Below are positions 1 to 7,515 of a DNA stretch of 40,427 nt, one piece after another (within the stretch, counting starts at the first letter, position 1; the number at the start of each line of letters is the position of its first letter). Made by a program: the position numbers and the translations under genes. Source of the stretch: Acidobacteriota bacterium. Lineage in GTDB: Bacteria > Acidobacteriota > Terriglobia > Terriglobales > Acidobacteriaceae. The stretch spans positions 1 through 40,427 of the forward strand of contig JAGWSG010000073.1 of assembly GCA_028876335.1 (NCBI GenBank), written 5' to 3'. The notes beneath the pieces were generated by a model. It was not told the origin of the DNA and did no database searches. It worked only from the letters and a program-made list of their open reading frames with translations.

Positions 1-80
1 ACGGCGACCATGACTAAGGCAAATGCGGGGAGGATGAGGAGTGCTTTTTTGAGGCGTTGGGGGTCGGGTCCGGCGATGTC
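1..80 (-). pseudogene. Fragment of an MFS transporter 3' end (left copy)
   Basis: On the minus strand this piece reads as about 26 codons of the C-terminal region of the MFS transporter whose intact gene ends at 2149; it aligns with 2180-2259. Of the differences seen, four are silent third-position changes and one is Lys to Gln, plus a change at the break point, so the copy looks like the remains of a once functional paralogue rather than random decay. Similarity stops near base 80. The window begins inside the fragment, so its stop codon lies outside. Confidence 0.7.
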
Positions 81-240
81 GCCCGGGCCTTAAGGCCGGA
101 CGTATTTTGCGATGGCTTTTCCGCGGCTTGAAATTCACCTCATCGACGTGGACCTGTCGATGAGGACCCCGATCAGCCGCTGCTCCCTCCGTGTCCTTCG
201 ATACCGACCTGTTGGTGGCAGGCGGAGTGTCGATCTTTCC

Positions 241-263
241 CATGTCCCAACTTCAGGGACATG
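241..263. repeat. Hairpin repeat, family 2, copy 1
   Basis: Perfect 8-bp inverted repeat (241-248 with 256-263, 7-nt loop) followed by GGCACCC. A second copy at 1701-1725 has a different stem sequence that also pairs perfectly and is followed by the same GCACCC, so the structure is conserved while the bases change. Confidence 0.65.
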
Positions 264-303
264 GGGCACCCGGTTCTTGTGGTGGGTATGCATCGCGAAA
301 AGC

Positions 304-449
304 AACAGCAGATCCTTCGCTTACCACCCCCAAACTGAAAAACGTTTGGGGCCCCGTGTCACCCCAAAATGCAAAGACCGCATTTCCGGGGGCCCCGACT
401 TTGCGCTCTGGATGACACGTCGGTGGTTGGGGAAGTGACGATCTTCGAC
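304..449. repeat. Intergenic direct repeat, copy 1
   Basis: Bases 304-358 are identical over 55 bp to 1812-1866. Bases 402-449 match 1865-1912 almost exactly. The two blocks are adjacent in the second copy but separated here by about 43 bp, so one copy has an internal insertion or the other a deletion. No coding potential was recognised. The pair brackets the toxin-antitoxin module. Confidence 0.8.
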
Positions 450-497
450 AAAGTGAGTGGATGGTGGCGATGGCGCGGGCCTGAAGGATGGATGCCG

Positions 498-652
498 TCG
501 CGCCGGCCCTACGGGACGGCGGGTTGGTGAGCTTGGGTCCCGGGGTTACGCGCTTCGCGCTCCACCCTCCACCCCAGCGACAAAAGACCCAGTCGCCGGG
601 GACCCCGGCCCGGGCTATTTTCGTAGCACCCCTCCGGGGTGCATTTCTCGCT
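498..652. repeat. Hairpin repeat, family 1, copy 1 (interrupted)
   Basis: Three-hairpin intergenic element also found at 2034-2148 and 6069-6173. It contains a CCCTACGGG mini-hairpin, a long stem starting at 539 with an inner GCGC/GCGC stem (550-553 with 557-560), and a perfect GCACCCC/GGGGTGC hairpin at 626-642. In this copy the right arm of the central stem is interrupted by an insertion of roughly 45 bp (about 567-611) that the other copies lack. It runs directly into the MFS tail fragment at 653-740. Confidence 0.7.
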
Positions 653-740
653 CTACCGCGCGGCGCCTTGGACTGCCAGATTGACGGCGACCATGACTAA
701 GGCGAAGGCGGGGAGGATGAGGAGTGCCTTTTTGAGGCGT
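653..740 (-). pseudogene. Fragment of an MFS transporter 3' end (middle copy, stop codon kept)
   Basis: Reads on the minus strand as the last 28 codons and in-frame TAG of the MFS transporter encoded at 2149-3282. Bases 681-740 align without gaps to 2177-2236. Changes are silent apart from Ile to Val in the extreme C-terminus. Similarity ends exactly at 740, 14 bp before the toxin stop codon, where the rest of the transporter gene should have continued. It is a truncated paralogue, not an expressed gene. Confidence 0.75.
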
Positions 741-754
741 GCGCGTTAGGCGGT

Positions 755-1273
755 TCAGATTTCCGGGTAGAGTTGCTGGATTGTGGCCATGGGGAGGAAG
801 AGGCGGTCTTTCGATTCCGGGAAGGGGATGAAACCGAAGCCGCGGTAGAAGCGGTGGGCGTTCGAGTCTTTGGCATCGACAATGACGGCAGCGGAGGCGA
901 TGTGGCGGCTCATTTGGAGTGAGCGTTTCAGGGCGTCGACGAGAAGCAGTTCTCCCACGCCCTGGCCTTTGAAGGCGATGTCGCGGGCGAGGCGGCCGAG
1001 GAGCGTTGCGCCGATGCGGTCGTAGCGGGGCAGGTTGAGTTGGCGGATGGTTTCCTGGGGAATGTCGTCAGCGGCGATGTTGTCCTGGGTGAGGGTGTAG
1101 AAGCCAGCGATTCTTTCGTCGTCGGATAGGAGCACATAGACGGCGCAGGCGCGGCGGTCGATGTCTTGCCGGGCCTGCTGTTTGAGGTAGCGGTCCAGTT
1201 CCGGCGAGCCGCAGGAGAAGGCGGTGCGGAGTTTCTTGTGCCTGTCGCCGAAGAGCTCAATTCCCTGGAACAT
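755..1273 (-). CDS. GNAT acetyltransferase toxin (TacT/AtaT-like)
   Basis: A 172-residue GNAT-fold acetyltransferase of the kind that pairs with DUF1778 antitoxins; characterised members acetylate the amino group of aminoacyl-tRNAs and block translation. The acetyl-CoA P-loop is visible as KGQGVGELLL around residues 102-111, preceded by the LGRLARDIAF strand, and the C-terminal FYRGFGF segment carries the tyrosine usually found at the active site. The N-terminal SGSPELDRYL-like segment (here CGSPELDRYL) is typical of the family. It lies 11 bp downstream of the antitoxin on the same strand, so the pair is one operon with the antitoxin first. No strong Shine-Dalgarno precedes the ATG (GGAG lies too close), suggesting translational coupling. 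Function is inferred from family and partner. Confidence 0.9.
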   Translation of the reverse strand: MFQGIELFGDRHKKLRTAFSCGSPELDRYLKQQARQDIDRRACAVYVLLSDDERIAGFYTLTQDNIAADDIPQETIRQLNLPRYDRIGATLLGRLARDIAFKGQGVGELLLVDALKRSLQMSRHIASAAVIVDAKDSNAHRFYRGFGFIPFPESKDRLFLPMATIQQLYPEI

Positions 1274-1284
1274 GCTCCGCTGGC

Positions 1285-1581
1285 CTATCTGCCCAACACT
1301 TGCGCGTGGCGCGCGGCGGCTTTGCGGAGGCGCTGGCTGGGGGCCGGCGGGTGGATGAGGGCCTCGACGAAGGCGATGCGGTCACGGTGCGTGAGCTGGG
1401 ACAACTGGTTTTCACGCAGGACCCGCTGGGCGGCTTCCACGGCGCTGGTGACCACGAACTCGGTGACCTTTCTGCCCTGCACGGCGGCGGCTTGCTCCCA
1501 GAGCGCTTTTGTCGCGCGGGGAACGCGGGCTTCGAGGCGCGCGTCGCGGATGGAATCCTCTTTGAGTGCGGCGTTGGCCAT
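1285..1581 (-). CDS. DUF1778 ribbon-helix-helix antitoxin
   Basis: A 98-residue protein starting at the ATG at 1581, chosen because AAAGGAG sits 5 bp upstream; an in-frame start 39 bp further out lacks such a site. Residues from about 10 (RLEARVPRATKALWEQAA) form the short RHH DNA-binding motif of DUF1778 antitoxins, followed by a helical region that wraps the GNAT partner. It is expected to neutralise the toxin encoded immediately downstream and to repress the operon. A perfect palindrome at 1631-1645, inside the likely promoter, is the probable operator. Confidence 0.9.
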   Translation of the reverse strand: MANAALKEDSIRDARLEARVPRATKALWEQAAAVQGRKVTEFVVTSAVEAAQRVLRENQLSQLTHRDRIAFVEALIHPPAPSQRLRKAAARHAQVLGR

Positions 1582-1630
1582 GTTTGCTCCTTTCCTGGGT
1601 GCGGCAGTGATGTGACCCATTTCTTATTGT

Positions 1631-1645
1631 ACGGCAATTTGCCGT
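1631..1645 (-). promoter_or_regulatory. Operator palindrome in the toxin-antitoxin promoter
   Basis: ACGGCAA-N-TTGCCGT is a perfect 7-bp inverted repeat with a 1-bp centre. On the minus strand it lies between a TTGCGC box and a TACAAT -10 box (19-bp spacer), 50-64 bp upstream of the antitoxin ATG. RHH antitoxins bind short palindromes of this kind, so binding here would occlude RNA polymerase. Promoter boxes are by eye. Confidence 0.6.
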
Positions 1646-1700
1646 TTTTTGCGCAATGGGATTTGGGGGGAGGGTCGGCGAGGTGAGTGACGATCCATCC

Positions 1701-1725
1701 CCGGTCCCCAAATGCGAGGGACCGG
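1701..1725. repeat. Hairpin repeat, family 2, copy 2
   Basis: Perfect 8-bp stem CCGGTCCC/GGGACCGG with a 9-nt loop, followed by GCACCC. It corresponds to the hairpin at 241-263, whose stem is CATGTCCC/GGGACATG. The outer four pairs differ, but pairing is kept on both sides. Confidence 0.65.
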
Positions 1726-1811
1726 GCACCCACGACCTGAGCCGGAACGAACATCGCAAAACCAGAACCGTGCTTTCCCCTGTTTCGGCTTCCCTGCGTT
1801 CCGGCAACCCT

Positions 1812-1912
1812 AACAGCAGATCCTTCGCTTACCACCCCCAAACTGAAAAACGTTTGGGGCCCCGTGCGCTCTGGATGACACGTTTGTGGTTGGGGAAGTG
1901 ACGATCTTTCCC
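1812..1912. repeat. Intergenic direct repeat, copy 2
   Basis: Bases 1812-1866 are identical to 304-358, and 1865-1912 match 402-449. Together with the family-1 hairpin repeats (498-652 and 2034-2148) and the MFS tails, this gives the toxin-antitoxin module a pair of long, directly repeated flanks. Confidence 0.8.
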
Positions 1913-2033
1913 CGGTGTCAACTTCAGGGATCCTTCACTTTGTTCAGGACATGCTCTCCGCTTCGCTCGGGGGCACCCGGCGGCTCATGGTGAGGGAACG
2001 TTGCAGCGCCGGGAGTCCCAAGTTTCGGGGACT

Positions 2034-2148
2034 TCGCGCCGGCCCTACGGGACGGCTGAGTCAGTGTGGGCAAGGTTCCCGGGGTTGTGCGCTCTGCGCT
2101 CCACCCCGGGCTAATTTCGCTGCACCCCTCCGGGGTGCATTTCTCGCT
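2034..2148. repeat. Hairpin repeat, family 1, copy 2
   Basis: Uninterrupted copy lying just downstream of the MFS stop codon. The central hairpin is CCCGGGGT (2078-2085) with ACCCCGGG (2103-2110), with an inner GCGC/GCGC stem (2089-2092 with 2096-2099). The right hairpin is GCACCCC/GGGGTGC (2122-2138). It may act as the 3' boundary or terminator of the MFS transcript, though no T-run follows on the minus strand. Confidence 0.75.
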
Positions 2149-3282
2149 CTACCGCGCTGCGCCTTGTATGGCCAGATTGACGGCGACCATGACTAAGGCG
2201 AAGGCGGGGAGGATGAGGAGGGCCTTTTTGAGGCGTTTGGGGTCGGGTCCGGCGATGCCGCCGATGATGGGTGAGGAGAGGGCGAGGCCTGCCCAGCCGC
2301 AGGTGATAGCGAATCCGGTGGCGGTGGCGGTGAAGTGGGGGAAGCTGGAGCCGACGATGGCGAGGGTTGTGGGGAAGACGGGGGCCATGACGAGTCCGGC
2401 GAGAAAGACGAGGATGGCGGCGGTTACCGGCTTTGTGGCGCGGAGCATGAAGAAAGTGGTGATGGCGATGCCGACTGCGGCCCAGAGGGTGACCTGGACG
2501 GGCGGGACGCTGATGAGGATGGGCGAGACGGCGACGCGTCCGAAGAGGAGGCCGAGAGCGAAGCCGAAGGAGAGGATGTTGAGGGCTTTGGACTCGGGGA
2601 CTCCCTGGGCGATGAGGTGGCGGGTGAGCCAGTTCCAGATGCCGACCTCGCAGGCGATATAGAGGAAGAGGAAGAGGCCGAGGAGGAGCAGGAGCGGCTG
2701 GGCGAAGATGGCGGAGGCCTGAGCGAAGACGAATCCGGAGCCGGCGGTGGGCGCGGGCATGGGAGTGACGGCGTGGACGGCGAGGGTGAGGAGAGCGAAG
2801 GCGGCGACGGTGTAGGAGACGCTGGTCCACTTTTGCTTGAAGACGTGAGCGGAGATGAAGGGTGTGGCGAAGCCGCCGAGTCCGAAGAAGAGGTTGACGA
2901 GATTGAGGGCGATGGCGCGGTGGTCTGACGCGGCGGCGCCGGCGAGCGCGTTGGCTCCGGTGACAACGATGCCGCCGCCGATGCCGAGGAGGAAGAGCTC
3001 GAGAACGATGGAGCCGAAGCCGGTGGCGCGGGGCAGAGCGATGAGCGCAATGGCGATGGCGATGAGGCCGAGGATGAGGCCGATTTTGTCGCCCTGCGAA
3101 TCAAGCAGGGGGCCGACGCCGAGTGAGGCGATCATGAGGCCGATGGCCTGGGCGGCGGCGATGGTGCCGTTCTGGCGCGGGGTGAGGCTGAAGCGCGCGG
3201 AGAGGTCTGGCAGGATGGTGCCGAGGAGGGCGGCGGTCATGCCGTAGACGAAGATGGCGAGGATGGCGGCGAAGATGAGCAC
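2149..3282 (-). CDS. MFS transporter
   Basis: About 377 residues with some twelve hydrophobic segments, and a membrane-export pattern typical of the major facilitator superfamily (sugar-permease-like branch, tentative). The segment LLDSQGDKIGLILGL (after TM2) is the family's cytoplasmic G-x3-D-[R/K]-x-G signature in degenerate form. The GTG at 3282 is preferred because AAGGA lies 8 bp upstream. A GTG at 3327 would add 15 residues but has no ribosome-binding site; with the chosen start TM1 begins almost at once. The substrate is not predictable. Two fragments of the same 3' end occur at 1-80 and 653-740, so the gene once had close paralogues nearby. It is divergent from the ABC permease at 3551. 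Confidence 0.85.
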   Translation of the reverse strand: MLIFAAILAIFVYGMTAALLGTILPDLSARFSLTPRQNGTIAAAQAIGLMIASLGVGPLLDSQGDKIGLILGLIAIAIALIALPRATGFGSIVLELFLLGIGGGIVVTGANALAGAAASDHRAIALNLVNLFFGLGGFATPFISAHVFKQKWTSVSYTVAAFALLTLAVHAVTPMPAPTAGSGFVFAQASAIFAQPLLLLLGLFLFLYIACEVGIWNWLTRHLIAQGVPESKALNILSFGFALGLLFGRVAVSPILISVPPVQVTLWAAVGIAITTFFMLRATKPVTAAILVFLAGLVMAPVFPTTLAIVGSSFPHFTATATGFAITCGWAGLALSSPIIGGIAGPDPKRLKKALLILPAFALVMVAVNLAIQGAAR

Positions 3283-3550
3283 GTGGGTTGTCCTTGGTGA
3301 TTTTGGAGAAGGATAAGCATACCGCACGAGTGAGGGGTCAGGGGTCAGGGATCAGGGCGTCAGTCCGGAGAAGATTTGCATGGGGAGTGCTACCGGCGGT
3401 AACATTGGCGCGTCCAACTGGAACTGACTACGCAGATTTTTCGTTAACCAAGGGAGAGGTTCAGCCGTTGTCTTGTTGACGGCGCAAGAACCCGTTTGGA
3501 TTGCCGTTTTCTTTTTTTACTTCCCGACATGGAGCAGGAGAGGTGTGCCT

Positions 3551-6007
3551 GTGGGCGAACTGTGGAATGACATCAAGCATGCACTGCATTTGTTTGTGAA
3601 GAGCCCGGCCTTTACAGTGGCCGCGGTGAGCGCGCTTGCGCTGGGCATTGGCGCGAATACGGCGATTTTTTCCGTGGTGAATGCGGTGCTGCTGAAGCCG
3701 CTTGGGTATCCGACGGCGGACCGGCTGGTGCAGTTTGAGCTGACGTCTCCGCAGGGGAATGCGCCGGTGGCGTCGATACCGAAGTTTCAGGTGTGGCAGG
3801 AGCAGACGCAGGTATTTGAGGAAGTGGCGGCGCACGATTTTGCGGGGCCGGGCTTCAATATAACGGGTGACCGTCCGGAGCTGGTGCATGGGATTCATGT
3901 GACGGAGGGGTACTTCCGCGCGCTGGGCGAGGCTCCGATGCTGGGGCGGACGTTTACGAAACAGGAAGATGCGCCGCATGGCGGGAATGTGGTGGTGATC
4001 AGCTACGGGCTGTGGCAGCGGCGGTTTGGCGGCGACCCGAAGATTGTGGGCAAGACGCTGCCGCTGGGCAATGATCCGTACACGATTATTGGCGTGATGG
4101 GGCGGGATTTTCATACGGATCCGGAAGCGGATATATGGGTGCCGTTTCAGTTTGAGCCGAACAGCACGAACCAGGGGCACTTCTTCCTGGCGATTGGATT
4201 GCTGAAGCCGGGCGTGACGCTGGCGCAGGCCAATGCGCAGATGAAGCTGGCGTGGGCGGAGTTCAAGAGGAAGTTTCCTGCGGCTGCGGATAACGATGGC
4301 GGGTTTGCGGTGCAGCCGCTGCGCGACTCGATTGTGAGCGGTGTGAAGTCGAGCCTGATGGTGCTGCTGGGCGCGGTGGGGCTGGTGCTGCTGATTGCAT
4401 GTGCGAATGTGGCGAACCTGCTGCTGGTGCGAGCGACGGGACGGAAGCGGGAGTTTGCGATTCGGTCGGCGCTGGGCGCGAGCCGGACGAGGATTATTCG
4501 ACAACTGCTGACGGAGAGCGTGCTGCTGGCGGTCTTCGGCAGTGTGCTGGGACTGCTGCTGGGGTTCCTGGGCGTGCGTGCGCTGCTGGCAGTGAGCCCA
4601 GCGGGGCTACCGCGCATTGGGGAGAATGGCGCGGCGGTGGGTCTGGACTGGCGGGTGCTGGTGTTTACGCTGCTGGTGGCGTTTGTGACGGGCATCCTGT
4701 TTGGGCTGTTCCCTGCCCTGAGCGCGTCGAAGACGGATTTGAATACGGCGCTGAAGGACAGCAGCAACCGCTCGGGGATCAGCTTCAGGCAGGGCAAGAC
4801 GCGGTCACTGCTGGTGATCAGCGAAGTGGGGCTGGCGCTGGTGTTGCTGGTGGGCGCGTCACTGCTGATTCGTACGTATATCGCGCTGCGCGGGGTGAAT
4901 CCGGGGTTTGATCCGCATCACGTACTGACGATGGAGATGGCGCTGACCGGCGACCGGTATCAACACACGGCCGCGGTGGCGCAACTGGTGCGCGATGGAC
5001 GCGAGCGGCTACTGGCGATTCCGGGTGTGGAGAATGCGGCGAGCGCGTGCTGCCTGCCGCTGCAGGGCGGATTTGGATTGCCCTTCAATGTTGTGGGCAG
5101 GCCGACGAGCAATGGACCCTATACCGGTGGCGCAGGTTGGTCGTATGTTACGCCGGGCTACTTTGAAACGTTCAAGATTCCGATTGTGCGCGGGCGTGCG
5201 TTTACGGATAAGGACACGACGGGTGCACCGGGCGTGGCGCTGATCAACCAGGCGTTTGCCAAGCAGTACTTCCCGAAGAGCGACCCGATTGGACAACAGA
5301 TCATCATTGGCAAGGGTGTGGGGCCGGAGTTTGAAGAACCGGCGCGGCAGATTGTGGGCATTGTGGGAGACATACATGACGGTGGACTGAATCGCGATCC
5401 CGGACCACTGATGATTGTTCCCATGGCGCAGGTGCCGGATGGAGTGACGAAGCTGAATGCAGGGATTGGTCCGATTGCGTGGCTGGTTCGTGCGCATGGC
5501 GACCCTCGTTTGCTGACGACGCAGATCACCGAACAGTTGAGGCAGGCGAGCGGAGGATTCCCGGTGGCGCGCATTCGACCTATGGATGAAGTGGTGGCGC
5601 GGTCAACGGCGAGGGAGACGTTCAGCATGATTCTGCTGGGAACGTTTGGCGCGGTTGCGCTGATACTGGCGTCCATTGGGATTTATGGTCTGATGGCGTA
5701 CTCGGTGCAGCAGCGCACGCAGGAGATGGGCATCCGCATGGCCCTGGGCGCGGACCGCGAGGTGATTCGCAAGCTGGTTGTTTGGAATGGCATGCGCCTA
5801 GCGCTGATTGGGGTGGTGCTGGGGATTGGTGCGTCGTTTGGGCTCACTCGGCTGCTCTCGGCTTTTCTGTTCGGCGTGAAGCCCTATGACCCGCTCGTGT
5901 TCATCACTGTGCCGATTGTGCTGACACTTGTGGCGCTGCTGGCGGTGTGGCTGCCCGCAATGCGGGCGTCGAAGCTGAATCCGATGCAGGCGCTGCGGGT
6001 GGAGTAA
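3551..6007 (+). CDS. MacB-like ABC transporter permease, duplicated orphan type (ADOP)
   Basis: About 818 residues. The start is the GTG at 3551, with GGAGAGG 7 bp upstream; the upstream in-frame extension looks non-coding. The protein begins with the acidobacterial permease signature (KSPAFTVAAVSALALGIGA, then NTAIFSVVNAVLLKPL), has a periplasmic MacB-PCD domain, three membrane segments of the first FtsX unit (about 265-410), a second MacB-PCD domain and a second FtsX unit at the C-terminus with QEMGIRMALGAD. Two fused FtsX/MacB halves with no ATPase gene beside it match the 'Acidobacterial duplicated orphan permease' family. Its partner ATPase, substrate and role (efflux or mechanotransmission) are unknown. 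The FN3 lipoprotein downstream is separated by 389 bp and is probably not co-transcribed. Confidence 0.93.
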   Translation: MGELWNDIKHALHLFVKSPAFTVAAVSALALGIGANTAIFSVVNAVLLKPLGYPTADRLVQFELTSPQGNAPVASIPKFQVWQEQTQVFEEVAAHDFAGPGFNITGDRPELVHGIHVTEGYFRALGEAPMLGRTFTKQEDAPHGGNVVVISYGLWQRRFGGDPKIVGKTLPLGNDPYTIIGVMGRDFHTDPEADIWVPFQFEPNSTNQGHFFLAIGLLKPGVTLAQANAQMKLAWAEFKRKFPAAADNDGGFAVQPLRDSIVSGVKSSLMVLLGAVGLVLLIACANVANLLLVRATGRKREFAIRSALGASRTRIIRQLLTESVLLAVFGSVLGLLLGFLGVRALLAVSPAGLPRIGENGAAVGLDWRVLVFTLLVAFVTGILFGLFPALSASKTDLNTALKDSSNRSGISFRQGKTRSLLVISEVGLALVLLVGASLLIRTYIALRGVNPGFDPHHVLTMEMALTGDRYQHTAAVAQLVRDGRERLLAIPGVENAASACCLPLQGGFGLPFNVVGRPTSNGPYTGGAGWSYVTPGYFETFKIPIVRGRAFTDKDTTGAPGVALINQAFAKQYFPKSDPIGQQIIIGKGVGPEFEEPARQIVGIVGDIHDGGLNRDPGPLMIVPMAQVPDGVTKLNAGIGPIAWLVRAHGDPRLLTTQITEQLRQASGGFPVARIRPMDEVVARSTARETFSMILLGTFGAVALILASIGIYGLMAYSVQQRTQEMGIRMALGADREVIRKLVVWNGMRLALIGVVLGIGASFGLTRLLSAFLFGVKPYDPLVFITVPIVLTLVALLAVWLPAMRASKLNPMQALRVE

Positions 6008-6396
6008 GGCACTGCGTGCCGCGGGCGCTTGCGGGATGCTCGCATGAGATTGGTGGTATCCGCCTTCGCACCGGCCCTCCGGGACGGAGGGTTAGATGGC
6101 CGGGTTCCCAGGGTTACGTCCGCTTGTGCGGACTCCACCCTGGGCTAATTTCGAAGCACCCCTGCCGGGGTGCGGTGCATGCAGGCATACCTGTTGTTGG
6201 CGCAGGCGTTCGAAGTTCAAAACAGCAGACGCTGTGTGCTCGCCAGAAGAGTTGGATTTCCTACTCATCGCTGCAGGATGAATAGGGCACTGCAAGTGCG
6301 GTGCCGCAGACGCTCATCATTCGTTCATAAGAGTGTTGTGGTTTCCCGCTCGTCGCAGGTTAGGAGAGCCGCGCTGCTCCAGTAGACTGAGAAGCA
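6008..6396. other. Intergenic gap holding a family-1 repeat
   Basis: No convincing gene. The first half holds the hairpin repeat at 6069-6173. The remaining 220 bp should contain the promoter of the lipoprotein gene, but no clear -35/-10 pair was found. Confidence 0.5.
6069..6173. repeat. Hairpin repeat, family 1, copy 3
   Basis: Third copy of the element. The central hairpin is CCCAGGGT (6107-6114) with ACCCTGGG (6137-6144), enclosing GTCCGC/GCGGAC (6118-6123 with 6128-6133). The right hairpin is GCACCCC/GGGGTGC (6156-6162 with 6167-6173). Compared with the other copies the central stem changes G to A on one arm and C to T on the other, and the inner stem is replaced by another fully paired one. 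Compensatory changes indicate selection or transposition of a folded element. Confidence 0.75.
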
Positions 6397-7491
6397 ATGC
6401 GAGGGATGCGAGGAGCGGGGTGGGCAGTGGCTGCGCTGTTAAGCGCTGGCGTGGCTGCCGGATTGGCTGGGTGCGGGACGCCGGGTGCGCCGCAACCGCC
6501 GTCCTTGAATTTGCCTGAGACAGTGAAGAACCTGGCAGCGACGCGCGCAGGCGACACGGTAACGCTGGCGTGGACGATGCCGCGGCGCAATACAGACAAG
6601 CTGTTGCTGACGGAACCGGTTGAGGTGGTGGTGTGCCGCGGCGTGGGCGATGCGCCATGCACGCACGTGGGTGCGCCGCAGAAGATGGAGCCTGCCAAGG
6701 ATGCGACGTGGACCGAGACGTTGCCGGCAGCACTGGCCGCGGGGCCGCCGCGCGCGATGCAGTATTTTGTGGAGTTGCGGAATGAGCGTGGACGCTCGGC
6801 AGGCGAGTCAAACGCGGCGCGGGTGCTGGCGGGAGCCGCGCCCGGACAAGTGACCGATTTAAGTGGCGAGCTGCGCAGACACGCCGTGGCATTGCATTGG
6901 ACTGCGGAGAACGATGACTTTGCGGTGCGATTGATCCGCACGCGCATGGGTACTGCGAAGGAAAAGAAGCAAACGGGACCACTGTCGCCCGCGACTCAAC
7001 CCTCCGAAGTAACGCTGATGGTGGAGAACGGATCGCGTGCGGGCGGCGCGCTGGACAAGTCGGCGGAGCTTGGCGAGACGTATGAGTACCGCGCACAGCG
7101 CGTGGCGATGGTGGAGGTGGAGGGAAAGACGCTGGAACTGGCGGGTCCACTTTCACAACCGCTGCGTGTTGAGGTGAAGGATATCTTTCCGCCGGAGGCA
7201 CCGAAGGGGCTGGAAGCTGTTGCATCGAAGTCGGAGCAGGGTGAGCTTTCCATTGACTTGAGCTGGCAGGCGAATGGCGAAAGCGACCTTGCAGGGTACG
7301 TGTTGTACCGGCGTGAAGGAGATGCGGCGTGGACGAGAATTTCACCAGCTGAGCCGGTGATTGCGCCGGCCTTCCACGATACGCAGGTTCTGGCGGGACA
7401 TACGTATCAATACGCTGTGAGTGCGGTGGACAAGAACGGGCATGAGAGCGAGCGCTCGGCGGTGACGGAAGAGACTGTTCCCAACGAGTAA
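6397..7491 (+). CDS. Fibronectin type III-domain lipoprotein
   Basis: A 364-residue exported lipoprotein. The N-terminus is a lipoprotein signal peptide ending in LAGC (lipobox cysteine near residue 26), followed by a proline-rich linker. Two to three FN3-like beta domains follow: about 40-145 (with VTLAWTMP), about 146-260 (with VALHWTA) and about 265-362 (with IDLSWQANGESDLAGYVLYR, ending in YQYAVSAVDKNGHES). The last is the clearest FN3 match. FN3 lipoproteins usually bind carbohydrate or protein at the outer membrane; no enzyme domain is seen. A second ATG three codons downstream is an alternative start. The FAH-family gene begins 24 bp after it on the same strand, so the two may be co-transcribed. 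Confidence 0.85.
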   Translation: MRGMRGAGWAVAALLSAGVAAGLAGCGTPGAPQPPSLNLPETVKNLAATRAGDTVTLAWTMPRRNTDKLLLTEPVEVVVCRGVGDAPCTHVGAPQKMEPAKDATWTETLPAALAAGPPRAMQYFVELRNERGRSAGESNAARVLAGAAPGQVTDLSGELRRHAVALHWTAENDDFAVRLIRTRMGTAKEKKQTGPLSPATQPSEVTLMVENGSRAGGALDKSAELGETYEYRAQRVAMVEVEGKTLELAGPLSQPLRVEVKDIFPPEAPKGLEAVASKSEQGELSIDLSWQANGESDLAGYVLYRREGDAAWTRISPAEPVIAPAFHDTQVLAGHTYQYAVSAVDKNGHESERSAVTEETVPNE

Positions 7492-7515
7492 GAGAATTGA
7501 CCAGGATGGATTGCG

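Noticed and set aside
2335-2928. 197-codon Glu/Gly/Asp-rich frame on the + strand
   Set aside because: It is antisense to the MFS gene; its composition is what the complementary strand of a membrane-protein gene gives in GC-rich DNA.
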